Shown one piece after another: positions 52,443-64,000 of a stretch of 64,000 nucleotides of DNA. Made by a program: the position numbers and the translations under genes. The stretch comes from Microbacterium mangrovi. Its GTDB lineage: Bacteria > Actinomycetota > Actinomycetes > Actinomycetales > Microbacteriaceae. Location: the NCBI RefSeq assembly GCF_000802305.1, contig NZ_JTDK01000001.1:310001-374000 (forward strand). The letters run 5' to 3'. The notes beneath the pieces were generated by a model that saw only the letters and a list, made by a program, of their open reading frames with translations, was not told the DNA's origin and made no database searches. The first letter of the stretch is position 1; the number at the start of each line of letters is the position of its first letter.

Positions 52443-54311
52443 ATGACTTCTTCGTCGTTGCAGAAACCACCTGATCGCCTGTCCACCCTGCGGGCGCTGA
52501 TGCGCCTCTACCCGTTCGTGAAGCCGAAGCTCGGCCGCTTCATCGGCGGGTTCCTCGTCGCGCTCGCCGCGGCCCTCATGTCGCTGATCATCCCCCTCGT
52601 GCTGCAGGCGACCGTCGACGGACCGATCGCCGACGGGAACATCCCGATGATCGTGTGGGCGTCCATCGGCGTGCTCGTGCTCGGCGTCCTCGAGGCCGTG
52701 TTCGTGTACCTCCGCCGCGCGTTCGTGCTGACGCCCGGAACGGCGGTCGAGTACGAGATCCGGCAGAAGTTCTACCGCCGGCTCCAGCGGCTGCCGGTCG
52801 CCTTCCACGACCGCTGGCAGTCCGGCCAGCTGCTCAGCCGCATGATGCAGGACATCAACCTGATCCGCCGGTGGATCGTGTTCGGCCTGCTGCTGCTCAT
52901 CGTCAACGTGCTGACGATCATCATCGGCTCCGCACTGCTGTTCCGGTGGCACTGGCTGCTCGGCGTGACCTTCCTGGCGGTGTCGATCCCGCTGTGGTGG
53001 TTCGGGTTCGACTTCGAGCGCAAGTACGGCGTGCTCGCCCGGCAGAGCCAGGACCAGGCCGGCGACCTCGCGACGGCCGTCGAGGAGAGCGTGCACGGCA
53101 TCCGCGTGCTGAAGGCCTTCGGCCGCGGCGGACACGCCCTCGCGAAGTTCCGCCGTCAGGCGGAGAGCCTGCGCGCCACCGAGCTCGGCAAGGCGAAGGA
53201 GGTCGGCATCCTCTGGTTCTGGCTCGAGGTCATGCCGATGATCGCCTTCGCCATCTGCCTGCTCGAGGGCATCTGGCTGGTCAGCACGGGCGCGCTCACC
53301 GTCGGCGACCTGTTCGCGTTCTTCGCCATGGCGACGGCGCTGCGGTGGCCGATGGAGTCGCTCGGGTTCCTCTTCTCGTTCCTGGTGGATGCCCGGACCG
53401 CGACCGACCGCGTGTTCGACGTGCTCAACGAGGAGAACGACATCGTCGACCCGGAGCACCCGAAGACGATCGCCGCGCCCCGCGGCGAGCTGGCGTTCCG
53501 CGACGTCCGCTTCCGCTACCAGGACGCCAAGCCGCAGGAGCGCGACCTGCTCGACGGGGTCGACCTGGTGCTGCGCCCGGGCGAGACGATGGCGCTGGTC
53601 GGTCTCACCGGCAGCGGCAAGACGACCCTGACCACCCTCCCGACCCGTCTCTACGACGTGACCGGGGGAGCGGTCGAGCTCGACGGCGTCGACGTGCGCG
53701 ACCTGCGCCTGGACGAGCTGCGCCGGCACATCTCGATGGCGTTCGAGGATGCCACGCTGTTCTCGGCGTCGGTGCGTGAGAACGTGCTGCTCGGCCGCGA
53801 CGACCTCGAACTCGGCAGTCCCGAAGCGGAGGCCGTGCTCGAGGAGGCGCTGCAGGTGGCCCAGGCGCACTTCGCCTACGACCTGCCCGACGGACTCGAC
53901 ACGACAGTGGGCGAGGAAGGCCTGTCACTGTCCGGCGGACAGCGGCAGCGTCTCGCGCTGGCCCGTGCCGTGGCCGCCAAGCCCGCCGTGCTGGTGCTCG
54001 ACGACCCCCTGTCGGCGCTCGACGTCGACACCGAGGCGCTCGTCGAAGCCGCGCTGCGGCGCGTGCTGGCCACCACCACGGCGCTGATCATCGCGCACCG
54101 TCCCTCGACGGTCGCGCTCGCCGACCGCGTGGCGGTGCTCCAGGACGGCCGAGTGGTCGCGGTGGGCACGCACAGCGAGCTGCTGGCATCCAGCGACCAC
54201 TACCGGCACGTGATCTCGAGCCTCGAGGCCGAGCAGGCGGACCGGCATCCGGCCCTTCGACAGGCTCAGGGACCGGAATCGGATGAGACAGAACTGGAGG
54301 TGACCCGATGA
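52443..54311 (+). CDS. Heterodimeric ABC exporter, subunit with degenerate ATPase site
   Basis: A 622-residue half-transporter: six membrane helices (about 30-320) and a nucleotide-binding domain with Walker [10 protein letters not shown] and signature LSGGQRQR. In Walker B ([12 protein letters not shown]) the catalytic glutamate is replaced by aspartate, the hallmark of the degenerate subunit of heterodimeric exporters such as TM287/288 or LmrCD. It overlaps its partner by four bases. The last 25 residues are encoded partly by a dispersed repeat (LRQAQGPE). Drug or lipid export is likely; the substrate is unknown. Confidence 0.9.
   Translation: MTSSSLQKPPDRLSTLRALMRLYPFVKPKLGRFIGGFLVALAAALMSLIIPLVLQATVDGPIADGNIPMIVWASIGVLVLGVLEAVFVYLRRAFVLTPGTAVEYEIRQKFYRRLQRLPVAFHDRWQSGQLLSRMMQDINLIRRWIVFGLLLLIVNVLTIIIGSALLFRWHWLLGVTFLAVSIPLWWFGFDFERKYGVLARQSQDQAGDLATAVEESVHGIRVLKAFGRGGHALAKFRRQAESLRATELGKAKEVGILWFWLEVMPMIAFAICLLEGIWLVSTGALTVGDLFAFFAMATALRWPMESLGFLFSFLVDARTATDRVFDVLNEENDIVDPEHPKTIAAPRGELAFRDVRFRYQDAKPQERDLLDGVDLVLRPGETMALVGLTGSGKTTLTTLPTRLYDVTGGAVELDGVDVRDLRLDELRRHISMAFEDATLFSASVRENVLLGRDDLELGSPEAEAVLEEALQVAQAHFAYDLPDGLDTTVGEEGLSLSGGQRQRLALARAVAAKPAVLVLDDPLSALDVDTEALVEAALRRVLATTTALIIAHRPSTVALADRVAVLQDGRVVAVGTHSELLASSDHYRHVISSLEAEQADRHPALRQAQGPESDETELEVTR
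54253..54272 (-). repeat. Dispersed repeat inside the 3' end of the exporter gene
   Basis: The minus strand reads TCCCTGAGCCTGTCGAAGGG, a short element I recognise as recurrent in Microbacteriaceae intergenic regions. Here it is within the coding frame and encodes LRQAQGP in the exporter's C-terminal tail. Confidence 0.6.
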
Positions 54312-56119
54312 GCGACATCCAGGGCACGGCGGGCGAAGACCGCCACATCTACACCAAGGCGGAGAGCCGCATCATCCGGCGCCGCTCCATGCGGCTGCTC
54401 GGCACGCTGCTGCACCCGCTCCGCCGGCTCATGGCGCTGTCGATCGTCGTGATCGTGGTCTCCACCGGCCTGCGGGTGCTGGGGCCGGCGCTGATCGCCT
54501 ACGGCATCAACACGGCGCTGCCGCAGGCCGTGAACGCCGCGGATTGGATGCCGGCCTTCGGCGTCACGGCGGTGTACCTCGTCTCAGGCATCGTCGGGGC
54601 GCTCCTCATCGGCTGGTTCGTGGTGCTGTCGGCGAAGCTGACCCAGGCGATCCTGATGGATCTGCGCACCCGGATCTTCCGGCACACGCAGCTGCTCAGC
54701 CTGCAGTTCCACGAGTCGTACACGTCGGGCCGCATCATCTCGCGGCAGACGAGCGACCTCGAGTCGATCCGAGAGCTGCTCGACGGCGGGCTGAACCAGC
54801 TCGTCCAGGGCGCCCTGTACGGCGTGTTCACGCTCGTCGCGCTGTTCCTGCTCGACTGGCAGTCCGGCCTGGTGCTGCTCGCGATGGGCATCCCGCTGGC
54901 GTTCCTGATGCGCTGGTTCTACCTGCAGTCGCAGAAGGGCTACCGGGAGTCCCGCGTGGTCTCGGCACGGCTCATCGTCCAGTTCGTCGAGACGATGACC
55001 GGCATCCGCGCGGTCAAGGCGTTCCGCAAGGAGAAGCGCAACGACGTCGAGTTCGGCGACATCTCGGCCGAGTACCGGCGGGTGAACCTGTGGCTGGTGA
55101 AGCTGTACGGCATCTTCGACCCGGGCCTCATCCTGCTCGCGAACATCACCATGTCGGTGGTGCTCGTGTGGGGCGCGATCCGCGTCGTGAACGGGGGCCT
55201 CCTCATCGGTACGCTGCTGGCCGCCGTGCTGTACGTGCGCAACTTCTTCAGTCCGCTGGAGGAGGTCGCGATGTTCCTCAACTCGTACCAGTCCGCCACG
55301 GCGGCGCTCGAGAAGGTGTCCGGCGTGCTCGAGGAGCAGCCGTCGGTGCCGGAGCCGGCCGAGCCGGTGGCGCTTCCGGACGCCCGCGGTCATCTGCTCT
55401 TCGACGATGTGCAGTTCGCGTACGGCAACGGGCGGGTCATCCTGCCCGACTTCACGCTCGACATGCCCGCGGGGCAGACGATCGCGCTCGTCGGCACGAC
55501 GGGTGCGGGCAAGTCGACCCTCGCCAAGCTGGTGTCGCGGTTCTACGACCCGACGCGCGGCTCGGTGCAGCTCGACGGCGTGGATCTGCGCGAGCTGTCG
55601 TCGTCGGACCTGCGCCGCGCGATCGTGATGGTCACGCAGGAGGCGTACCTGTTCTCCGGCACGGTCGCCGACAACATCGCGCTCGGCAAACCCGACGCCA
55701 CCCTGGACGAGATCCAGGCGGCCGCGCGCGCGGTCGGCGCCGACGGATTCATCCGGGCGCTGCCGGACGGGTACGACACCGACGTGAACAAGCGCGGCGG
55801 CCGCGTCTCGGCGGGGCAGCGTCAGCTGATCTCGTTCGCCCGCGCGTTCCTCGCCGATCCGGCGGTGCTCATCCTCGACGAGGCGACGGCATCCCTGGAC
55901 ATCCCGTCCGAGCGACAGATCCAGGAGGCGCTGCAGACCCTGCTCGCCGACCGCACCGCGATCATCATCGCGCACCGTCTGTCGACGGTCGCGATCGCCG
56001 ATCGCGTCCTGGTCATGGAGCACGGCCGCATCATCGAGGACGACGCCCCCGACGCCCTCATCGCGGGCACGGGCAAGTTCGCCCAGCTGCACAGCGCCTG
56101 GCGCCAGTCGCTGGTGTAA
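54308..56119 (+). CDS. Heterodimeric ABC exporter, catalytically complete subunit
   Basis: A 603-residue half-transporter with six membrane helices and an intact nucleotide-binding domain: Walker [10 protein letters not shown], Walker [13 protein letters not shown] with the catalytic Glu, and H-loop IIAHRLSTV. Its signature reads VSAGQRQL instead of LSGGQ. Because each ATP site combines one subunit's Walker motifs with the other's signature, this change falls in the same degenerate site as the Asp in the partner, consistent with one active and one inactive site. Confidence 0.92.
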   Translation: MSDIQGTAGEDRHIYTKAESRIIRRRSMRLLGTLLHPLRRLMALSIVVIVVSTGLRVLGPALIAYGINTALPQAVNAADWMPAFGVTAVYLVSGIVGALLIGWFVVLSAKLTQAILMDLRTRIFRHTQLLSLQFHESYTSGRIISRQTSDLESIRELLDGGLNQLVQGALYGVFTLVALFLLDWQSGLVLLAMGIPLAFLMRWFYLQSQKGYRESRVVSARLIVQFVETMTGIRAVKAFRKEKRNDVEFGDISAEYRRVNLWLVKLYGIFDPGLILLANITMSVVLVWGAIRVVNGGLLIGTLLAAVLYVRNFFSPLEEVAMFLNSYQSATAALEKVSGVLEEQPSVPEPAEPVALPDARGHLLFDDVQFAYGNGRVILPDFTLDMPAGQTIALVGTTGAGKSTLAKLVSRFYDPTRGSVQLDGVDLRELSSSDLRRAIVMVTQEAYLFSGTVADNIALGKPDATLDEIQAAARAVGADGFIRALPDGYDTDVNKRGGRVSAGQRQLISFARAFLADPAVLILDEATASLDIPSERQIQEALQTLLADRTAIIIAHRLSTVAIADRVLVMEHGRIIEDDAPDALIAGTGKFAQLHSAWRQSLV

Positions 56120-56129
56120 CCGCGGGGTT

Positions 56130-56166
56130 GCTCAGCGCTCAGCTCACACCGAGCTGGGCGCTGAGC
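56130..56166. terminator. Bidirectional terminator between exporter and ROK gene
   Basis: GCTCAGCGC pairs with GCGCTGAGC around an inner CAGCTC/GAGCTG stem. The hairpin overlaps the last codons of the convergent ROK gene. Confidence 0.7.
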
Positions 56167-57275
56167 ACCATGACGGCGGCGCCGCGCAGCACGATGTCGG
56201 GGCCCTGACCGGTCATCCGCACACGGATGTCGTCGTGGAAGACGGGCAGGGTGCGGGCTCGCAGGGTCGCCCGGGTCTGGTCGGCGATGGTGCCCGCGAG
56301 GAGCTCGGGAGGACCGGCGAGCACCACCTCGGAGAGATCCAGCGCACCCACGACGGGAGCCAGGGCGATGCCGAGGCGCTCGCCGGCATCCCGCAGGACG
56401 CCCTCGCGGGATGCCTCGTCGACGCCCGCCAGCCGCGCGGTCAGCGCCGGCACCGACAGCCACGCTTCGAGGCAGCCGCTCTTGCCGCACGAGCACCGCG
56501 GCCCGCCGTCGGTGCCCACCGTGACGTGCCCGATCTCACCCGCGGTGTGCCGGGCCCCGACCAGCGGCTGCCCGCCGGCGAGAAGGCCCGAGCCGACGCC
56601 GAGGCCGACCTTCACCAGCATCACGTCGTCCCGGGCGCCGCCGAACGTGTATTCGGCGAGCACGGCGGCGTTGGCGTCGTTGGCGACGGTGACCGGCAGG
56701 TGCAGCGCCTCGGTGAGGATGCCGTCGAGGTCGATGTCGGTCCAGCCGAAGTTCGGCGCGGTCAGCACCACCCCGGCGTCGTCGACCACACCGGGGGTGC
56801 CGACGCCGACGCCGAGCACGGGGGTCTCGGACAGGGCGACCAGGTCGCGGGCCAGTTCGACGACCGCGTCGATGCGGTCTCCGGCCGAGTGCGGCTGCGG
56901 CACGGCTGCCCGGGCGACGATCTCGCCGCTCAGGGTCAGCACCGCGCCGGTGAACTCTCCCGCGCCGGACAGGTCGATCCCGACGATGCGGTGCGCATCG
57001 TGCGCGAGGTCGACGACCATCGCCGGTTTGCCCGGGCGCGGAGCGGTGCGCTCGCCGGTCTCGATGACGTATCCGTCGTCCATGAGCTCGGCGACGAGGT
57101 CGGAGATGGACACCCGGGTGAGTTCGGTGGCGCGGGCGAGGTCGGCCCGGCTCATGCCTCCGCCGTGGAAGAGCGTCTGCAGCACCAGGGACCGGTTGTG
57201 TGCACGGGCCTGCTCGGGCAGCACCTTCCCGCCCCGGCGCAGAGGTCTTCCGGCCTCGAACGGCGACTGATCCAT
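56139..57275 (-). CDS. ROK family transcriptional regulator
   Basis: A 378-residue repressor: an N-terminal winged helix-turn-helix (residues about 25-85, SRADLARATELTRVSISDLV) and a ROK sugar-kinase-like domain. GVGVGTPGVVD, the ATP-site DANAAVLAEY and the zinc motif CSCGKSGCLEAW (Cys-x-Cys-Gly-x2-Gly-Cys) are present. It probably responds to a sugar or sugar phosphate. No sugar genes are adjacent; the divergent gene encodes an L,D-transpeptidase, so the target is uncertain. Confidence 0.88.
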   Translation of the reverse strand: MDQSPFEAGRPLRRGGKVLPEQARAHNRSLVLQTLFHGGGMSRADLARATELTRVSISDLVAELMDDGYVIETGERTAPRPGKPAMVVDLAHDAHRIVGIDLSGAGEFTGAVLTLSGEIVARAAVPQPHSAGDRIDAVVELARDLVALSETPVLGVGVGTPGVVDDAGVVLTAPNFGWTDIDLDGILTEALHLPVTVANDANAAVLAEYTFGGARDDVMLVKVGLGVGSGLLAGGQPLVGARHTAGEIGHVTVGTDGGPRCSCGKSGCLEAWLSVPALTARLAGVDEASREGVLRDAGERLGIALAPVVGALDLSEVVLAGPPELLAGTIADQTRATLRARTLPVFHDDIRVRMTGQGPDIVLRGAAVMVLSAQLGVS

Positions 57276-57377
57276 TGACCGCCCATCTGTGACCGTACTG
57301 TTGTGCGGCCTGGTAGGAGAGAGGTCCGCGGATCCAATATCATAGTAGAACGCGCACTTTGGGGGAGTGACACACGC

Positions 57378-58805
57378 ATGACGCATGATTCGGGGAGCCA
57401 TACCGACGACACCACGCCGCTCGGTGGCGATGTGACCTATGCCTGGGCGCCGGCGACTCCGCCGAAGCGCAAGCGGCATCTGGGCTGGTGGATCGGCACG
57501 CCGGTGGCCGTTCTCCTGGTCGCGGCGATCACGTCCTCTCTCGTTCTCATCGCCCCCGGCACCGCCGTCGCCGGCGTTCCGGTCGGCGGCATGACCGCCG
57601 GCGCCGCCGCGCAGGCGATCCAGCAGAAGCTGTCGCAGACCACGATCGAGGTCGCCGGGCCCAACGGCAACGTGTCGCTCACCGGCGCCGATCTGGGTGC
57701 CACGGTCGACGCCGAGACGCTCGCGAAGTCCGCCTACGACGCCCACCCGATGTGGAAGGTCGGCTCCTGGTTCGCCGAGGTGAAGGATGCCACGGTGACC
57801 CTGAACCCGGCCACGGCCGAGGCGGCTTTGCACAAGGTCGCACCGTCGCTGTTCGCCGACCCGCGCAACGCCACCGTCGCCTACAACGCGGATGCCGCGA
57901 AGTACGTCGTCACTCCCGCGGTCGCCGGCAAGGGCGTCGAGCTGGCCTCGGTGGCCGCAGCGCTCAAGCAGTCCTTCGTCACCGGCAAGACGGCCAGCCC
58001 TGTCGCCATCACGGGCGTCACGGTGCCGGCCGCCACGTCGACGGCCACGGCCAAGCAGGTCGCGGTGAAGCTGAACGCCGTGCTCGACATGGGCGGCTTC
58101 TACGTCGGCTCCGAGCGCGTGGTCCCGGTCTCACCGGCGACGATGGCGTCATGGCTGACGATCACGACCGACGTCGACGGCAAGATCTCCGTCTCGGCGG
58201 ATGCCGCCAAGATCCAGAAGGCGGTGCCCACCGCCGCGCAGATCGATCAGACGGTGCGCAACGGCAGCGCGATCGCCGACAGCGAGGGCAGCATTCTTCG
58301 GGTCGAGACGCCCACGCAGGACGGCCGCACCCTCGGCGACACGTCGAAGGTGGCCGAACAGTTCGCCGCGCAGCTCGAGAAGGGCGACGGCGCGTACAAG
58401 CTGCCGGTGACCGTCGTGCCGGGCAAGACCACCAAGATCGTCCGTCAGCTCGAGGTGAACCTCACCGAGCAGCGCGTCTACCTGAAGCAGGACGGCAAGG
58501 TCGTCGATTCCTGGCTGGTCTCCTCGGGGCACGACATCACCCCGACCTTCACCGGGCACTACCGCGTCTACGTGCACCTGCCGGTGCAGACCATGCGCGG
58601 GCTGAACGTCGACGGCACCAAGTACACCACGCCGGACGTCCCGTGGATCATGTACTTCAACGGCGGCGAGGGCTTCCACGGCGTGTACTGGCACAACAAC
58701 TGGGGCCACAAGATGAGTCACGGCTGCGTCGGGATGCCGATCTCCCGCGCCAAGCAGCTCTACGACTGGTCGCCCGACAACATCGAGGTCTGGGTTCACA
58801 ACTGA
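57378..58805 (+). CDS. L,D-transpeptidase with peptidoglycan-binding domains
   Basis: A 475-residue membrane-anchored cell-wall enzyme. A cytoplasmic N-terminus of about 35 residues is followed by a transmembrane helix (about 36-58), two putative PG_binding_4-type domains (about 60-320), and a YkuD catalytic domain with nucleophile Cys450 in SHGCVGMP and the upstream His in GFHGVYWH. It would form 3-3 crosslinks in peptidoglycan outside the membrane. GGGGGAG precedes the ATG, and TATCAT (57338-57343) is a possible -10. Confidence 0.9.
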   Translation: MTHDSGSHTDDTTPLGGDVTYAWAPATPPKRKRHLGWWIGTPVAVLLVAAITSSLVLIAPGTAVAGVPVGGMTAGAAAQAIQQKLSQTTIEVAGPNGNVSLTGADLGATVDAETLAKSAYDAHPMWKVGSWFAEVKDATVTLNPATAEAALHKVAPSLFADPRNATVAYNADAAKYVVTPAVAGKGVELASVAAALKQSFVTGKTASPVAITGVTVPAATSTATAKQVAVKLNAVLDMGGFYVGSERVVPVSPATMASWLTITTDVDGKISVSADAAKIQKAVPTAAQIDQTVRNGSAIADSEGSILRVETPTQDGRTLGDTSKVAEQFAAQLEKGDGAYKLPVTVVPGKTTKIVRQLEVNLTEQRVYLKQDGKVVDSWLVSSGHDITPTFTGHYRVYVHLPVQTMRGLNVDGTKYTTPDVPWIMYFNGGEGFHGVYWHNNWGHKMSHGCVGMPISRAKQLYDWSPDNIEVWVHN

Positions 58806-58848
58806 ATCCGGCCCGCCGCGTGTCGGCGCTGAGCGCTAGCCTGGACGC

Positions 58849-59301
58849 ATGACTGAGCTTCGCCTGGAGGAACTGTCCGCCTCGACCATCGTGGCGGTCA
58901 ACAAGATGTCGCTGAAGCCCGGCCAGGAGGGGTTCCTCTCCCCGGTCAGCTACGGGGTCGCGGCGACGGTCGTGAACCCGGCGACGTCGTGGCAGCGGGT
59001 GGCGCTCGACGGAGACGACGTGGTCGGCTTCGTGAGCGCCAACTTCGACGGCGACGTGCTCGAGGAGCACTTCCAGTCGGTGCTCTGGCGCATCAACGTC
59101 GACGCCGACGAGCAGGGTCGCGGCGTCGGGCGCTTCCTCATCGACGGGCTGCTCGCCGAGGCGCGCGAGCGCGGCGTCGATCACGTGAACGTGATCTACG
59201 AGGCCGGCGAAGAGGGGCCCGAGGCGTTCTTCACCGCGGTCGGCTTCACGCCCGTCGGGGAGACCGAGTACGGCGAGGTCATCGCGCAGATCCGCCTGTG
59301 A
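58849..59301 (+). CDS. GNAT family N-acetyltransferase
   Basis: A 150-residue acetyltransferase with the acetyl-CoA motif DEQGRGVGRFLI near residues 83-94 and AVGFTPVGE at the end. The N-terminal part (VNKMSLKPGQEGFLSPV) resembles spermidine/spermine acetyltransferase-like proteins, but the acceptor is not certain. TAGCCT ends six bases before the ATG (leaderless). Its 3' end overlaps the convergent VOC gene by 23 bases. Confidence 0.85.
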   Translation: MTELRLEELSASTIVAVNKMSLKPGQEGFLSPVSYGVAATVVNPATSWQRVALDGDDVVGFVSANFDGDVLEEHFQSVLWRINVDADEQGRGVGRFLIDGLLAEARERGVDHVNVIYEAGEEGPEAFFTAVGFTPVGETEYGEVIAQIRL

Positions 59302-60175
59302 CCGACGCCTGAAGCAGGTTGTTCCACGGATCGTCGAAGCTCACCGTGCGTCCGTCGTCGCGCACCTGGAAGCCGTGGTGCCGCAGACGCTCCTGCAGGG
59401 CGCCGAGGGAGTCGGCATCCGGCAGGGCCAGGTCGACGCGGCCGAGGCCGAGGGCGGGCATCCGCGGCCCGGCGCCGCGGGACTCCCACACGTTCATCGC
59501 CATGTGATGGTGGTATCCGCCCGCGCTGACGAACAGGGCGGTGTTGCCGAGCGACGCCGTCGTGTCGAAGCCGAGCGCGTCGACGTAGAACGCCTTCGCC
59601 GTGGCGACGTCGCCCACGGACAGGTGCACGTGGCCGACGGTGGCCGCGTCGTGCGCGGTCGCCCCGTCGACGATCTCCTCGGTGAGGTGCTCGGTGAGGA
59701 ACGCGTTCGGGTCGAGGTACAGGGTCGCCATCTCGACCTGCCCGTGGGTCCACGACCACTCGGTGCGGGCGCGGTCCCAGTACAGTTCGACGCCGTTGCC
59801 CTCCGGGTCGGTGAAGTAGAACGCCTGGCTGACGAGGTGGTCGGCGCTGCCGGTGAAGGTGCCCGGCGCGTTCTTGGCGACGGAGTACAGCGCCGCGGCG
59901 AGGGCCGCCTGCGACTCGAACAGGATGGCCGTGTGGTAGAGCCCGGCCGACCCCGGTGCGGCGTGCCGCAGCGCGGGCTCGTGGCGCAGGACGACGATGG
60001 GGTGCCCGGCACGGCCGAGCGTGACGGTGTCGCCCGCGGCATCCAGCACCTGCAGCGTCACGACATCGCGGTAGTACCGCGTCATGAGGTCGAGGTCACC
60101 GACGAGCAGCGTGACCGCGCCCATGCGCGTGTCGGCCGCGAGGCGATCAGCGGATGCGGGGACGAGCTGGCTCAC
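59279..60175 (-). CDS. VOC family protein, CatE-like
   Basis: A 298-residue protein made of two vicinal-oxygen-chelate modules (about 15-130 and 165-290), as in extradiol dioxygenases such as CatE. Candidate metal ligands are His in LYHTAILF, His in VGHVHLSVG and Glu in GVELYWDR. It could cleave catechols or be a related lyase. GTG start at 60175 with TAGAAT ending six bases upstream. Its last 23 bases overlap the convergent acetyltransferase gene. Confidence 0.82.
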   Translation of the reverse strand: MSQLVPASADRLAADTRMGAVTLLVGDLDLMTRYYRDVVTLQVLDAAGDTVTLGRAGHPIVVLRHEPALRHAAPGSAGLYHTAILFESQAALAAALYSVAKNAPGTFTGSADHLVSQAFYFTDPEGNGVELYWDRARTEWSWTHGQVEMATLYLDPNAFLTEHLTEEIVDGATAHDAATVGHVHLSVGDVATAKAFYVDALGFDTTASLGNTALFVSAGGYHHHMAMNVWESRGAGPRMPALGLGRVDLALPDADSLGALQERLRHHGFQVRDDGRTVSFDDPWNNLLQASVTGGSAR

Positions 60176-60184
60176 GACCAGATT

Positions 60185-61510
60185 CTACGCGTCGACGGGG
60201 TCCCCGCCGAGGGCGCCGACCGCGGGGATCGGGCCGCCGTCGTCCGCCCCGGTCTTGCGCGCCCGGGCGACGGCGTTGCCCAGGTGGTAGATCAGCAGGG
60301 CCGCGCCCGCGCCGAGCACGATGCCGGTGAGCTGGAAGTTTCCCCACTGCATCGTGAAGTTCGCGATCGCGATGACCAGCGCCACCGCCGCGGTGTACTG
60401 GTTGACGGGCCGTGAGAAGTCCACGCGGTTGTCCACCCAGATCTTGATGCCGATGACACCGATGAGACCGTAGAGGGCCGTCGTGGCGCCACCGAGCACG
60501 CCGTGCGGAATGGTGTTGAAGACCGCTCCGATCTTGGGTGACATCGAGAGCAGGATGGCGACGGTGCCCGCGACCCAGTAGGCGGCCGTCGAGTAGACCC
60601 TGGTGGCCGCCATGACCCCGATGTTCTCGCCGTAGGTCGTCGTGCCCGAACCGCCGAAGGCACCCGCGACCGTCGTCGAGATGCCGTCGGCGAGGAGGGC
60701 GCGGCCGGTGAGCTTGTTGACCGCCGGGTCCGTCATGGTCGCGACGCCGCGCACGTGGCCGACGTTCTCAGCGATCAGAACCAGCACCACCGGGAGGAAC
60801 ATCGCGATGACGCTCCACGTCCCCGGCGTGGCGAAGTCGGGGAACTGAAATGTGGGCGGGCCGATCCACGCGGCGGCGTTCACCTTCGCAAAGTCCAGCT
60901 CGCCTTGGAGCGCTGCGGCGACATACCCGACGAGCACGCCGATGAAGATCGAGATGCGCCCGAGGAACCCGCGGAAAAGCACGCTGAACAGGATAATGGC
61001 GACCAGCGTGATCGATCCGGTGAGCGGGCCGTCTTTGAAGTTGCTCCACGCAGCGGGAGCGAGGTTCAAGCCGATGAGCGCGACGATCGCGCCGGCGACG
61101 ACCGGTGGCATCAGCTTGTCGACCCAGCCCGTGCCGAGCACCTGCACGATCACGCCGACGAGTGCCAGCAGGATGCCGACCGACACGATGCCCGCGAGCG
61201 CCGATCCGGTTCCGGCGATTGCTGTCGCAGCGGTGATGGGTGCGATGAACGCGAACGACGAACCCAGATAGCTGGGCAGGCGGTTCTTCGTGATCAGCAG
61301 GAACAGGATCGTGCCGAAGCCGGAGAACAGCAGCGTTGTCGAGACCGGGAACTTCGTGATGCTCGGCACCAGGAACGTCGCGCCGAACATGGCGACGACG
61401 TGCTGCGCGCCGATCGCGATGGTCAGCGGCCAGGTGAGGCGTTCGCGGGGGTGGACGGCATCGCCGGGGCCGACGTGGCGGCCGTCTCCGTGCAGGGACC
61501 AGACAGGCAT
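60185..61510 (-). CDS. uraA: Uracil/xanthine permease (NCS2 family)
   Basis: A 441-residue membrane carrier with about 14 helices. It matches UraA-type uracil:proton symporters along its length: [18 protein letters not shown] at the first helices, [26 protein letters not shown] carrying the key Glu, and [13 protein letters not shown]. Nucleobase specificity between uracil and xanthine is best guessed as uracil. TAGCAT ends six bases before the ATG, and a 10-bp palindrome (AGGCATGCCT, 61505-61514) covers the start codon. Confidence 0.88.
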   Translation of the reverse strand: MPVWSLHGDGRHVGPGDAVHPRERLTWPLTIAIGAQHVVAMFGATFLVPSITKFPVSTTLLFSGFGTILFLLITKNRLPSYLGSSFAFIAPITAATAIAGTGSALAGIVSVGILLALVGVIVQVLGTGWVDKLMPPVVAGAIVALIGLNLAPAAWSNFKDGPLTGSITLVAIILFSVLFRGFLGRISIFIGVLVGYVAAALQGELDFAKVNAAAWIGPPTFQFPDFATPGTWSVIAMFLPVVLVLIAENVGHVRGVATMTDPAVNKLTGRALLADGISTTVAGAFGGSGTTTYGENIGVMAATRVYSTAAYWVAGTVAILLSMSPKIGAVFNTIPHGVLGGATTALYGLIGVIGIKIWVDNRVDFSRPVNQYTAAVALVIAIANFTMQWGNFQLTGIVLGAGAALLIYHLGNAVARARKTGADDGGPIPAVGALGGDPVDA

Positions 61511-61545
61511 GCCTGCATGCTAGCTGAAAGAAGCCTGTGAGCGCA

Positions 61546-61580
61546 GAAACGCGCCGCCCCGAAATGGGACGACGCGTTTC
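61546..61580. terminator. Hairpin after isocitrate dehydrogenase
   Basis: GAAACGCG pairs with CGCGTTTC, continuing inward through CG and CCC/GGG pairs with single mismatches to a GAAAT loop. It lies 16 bases downstream of the icd stop on the minus strand. Confidence 0.7.
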
Positions 61581-61595
61581 GCGGACGGCGGCGGG

Positions 61596-63812
<2,217 letters not shown>

Positions 63813-63871
63813 AGAGGTCTCCCGTCAGGGGTTTTTCGCGGTGTCTTCAGTCTACCGGGCGCCGGGATTTG

Positions 63872-63887
63872 TCTCGACGTCGAGATA
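63872..63887. promoter_or_regulatory. Palindromic site upstream of icd
   Basis: TCTCGACGTCGAGATA contains a perfect 14-bp palindrome (63872-63885) and is preceded by TTTG, exactly as at the sucC site (38330-38345). It lies between icd and the convergently placed end of the next gene. Confidence 0.75.
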
Positions 63888-63889
63888 TC

Positions 63890-64000
63890 TCATTGCGTTT
63901 CGACTCGGTCGCGCTGCGCGCGTCCTCGCTCAACGACCGGGGGTTCGAAGACCTTGCCCGGGTTCAGGATGCCGTCCGGGTCGAAGACCCGGGCGATGTC
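63890..64000 (-). CDS. FAD-linked oxidase, C-terminal end
   Basis: The minus-strand frame is open to the window edge; the last 36 residues begin DIARVFDPDGILNPGKVF, the typical end of FAD-linked oxidases such as GlcD or D-lactate dehydrogenase. The final 15 residues (VVERGRAQRDRVETQ) are encoded by a dispersed repeat that reads through in a different frame from the copies at 1175 and 48477, giving an added tail. Substrate unknown. Confidence 0.75.
   Translation of the reverse strand, partial: DIARVFDPDGILNPGKVFEPPVVERGRAQRDRVETQ
63897..63941 (-). repeat. Dispersed intergenic repeat, copy 3
   Basis: Read on the minus strand it begins CCCGGTCGTTGAGCGAGG and ends GACCGAGTCGAAACG, nearly identical to copy 1. 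Here it is translated as the C-terminal tail of the FAD-linked oxidase, with the stop just beyond. Confidence 0.75.

Overview
This is a 64 kb stretch of a high-GC actinobacterial chromosome, most likely a Microbacteriaceae member such as Microbacterium. That placement is inference from gene content: a monomeric isocitrate dehydrogenase, the perM-purN-purH order, an F420-type nitroreductase, stand-alone LigD-polymerase and LigC genes, and pervasive GGATGCC/GCATCC usage. Coding is dense and no tRNA, rRNA, CRISPR, integrase or intact insertion sequence was seen.

Layout. 1-2069: end of a peptide-binding protein, a TetR regulator and a HAD phosphatase. 2202-4019: a protealysin-like M4 protease with five 50-residue propeller repeats. 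4020-4755: a scrambled junction carrying displaced copies of neighbouring genes. 4706-13514: a beta-mannoside regulon, with a divergent LacI regulator, twin operators, a sugar ABC importer, a GH2 beta-mannosidase, a BadF-type sugar kinase and ManA. These would import a mannoside, cleave it, phosphorylate the sugar and feed fructose-6-phosphate. 13580-22238: a class III aminotransferase, a small alarmone synthetase, a GntR-controlled ABC transporter, a cation/proton antiporter and a PcrA-type helicase.

22358-27071: three tandem secreted paralogues with CarboxypepD-like and Ig-like modules; the middle one has lost its 5' end. 27117-36391: an SseB-like protein, a reductase, a LigD-like polymerase, a VapBC-type pair, an ATP-dependent ligase coupled to a P-type ATPase, then an acyl-CoA dehydrogenase and a TetR regulator, both transcribed leftward. 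36518-40471: a second acyl-CoA dehydrogenase and sucCD. 40586-43555: an Hsp70-like ATPase followed by a chromosomal ParR/ParM-like pair. 43778-48466: an F420-type reductase, a formylglycine-enzyme-like protein, PerM, PurN and PurH. 48499-52118: a flavin disulfide reductase and an alkylation-repair pair (Ada-AlkA, Ogt). 52238-56119: a 22-residue leader peptide and a heterodimeric ABC exporter. 56139-64000: ROK regulator, L,D-transpeptidase, GNAT, VOC protein, uracil permease, isocitrate dehydrogenase and the end of an FAD-linked oxidase.

Regulatory signals are unusually readable. At least 17 genes have TAnnnT exactly 6-7 nt before the start codon, indicating leaderless transcripts. sucC and icd share a palindrome. 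Several genes end inside a dispersed repeat that supplies their stop codon or C-terminal tail. The items most worth following are the ParMR/Hsp70 module, the shared TCA-cycle palindrome, the leader-peptide region before the exporter and the three-part chimeric scar before lacI.
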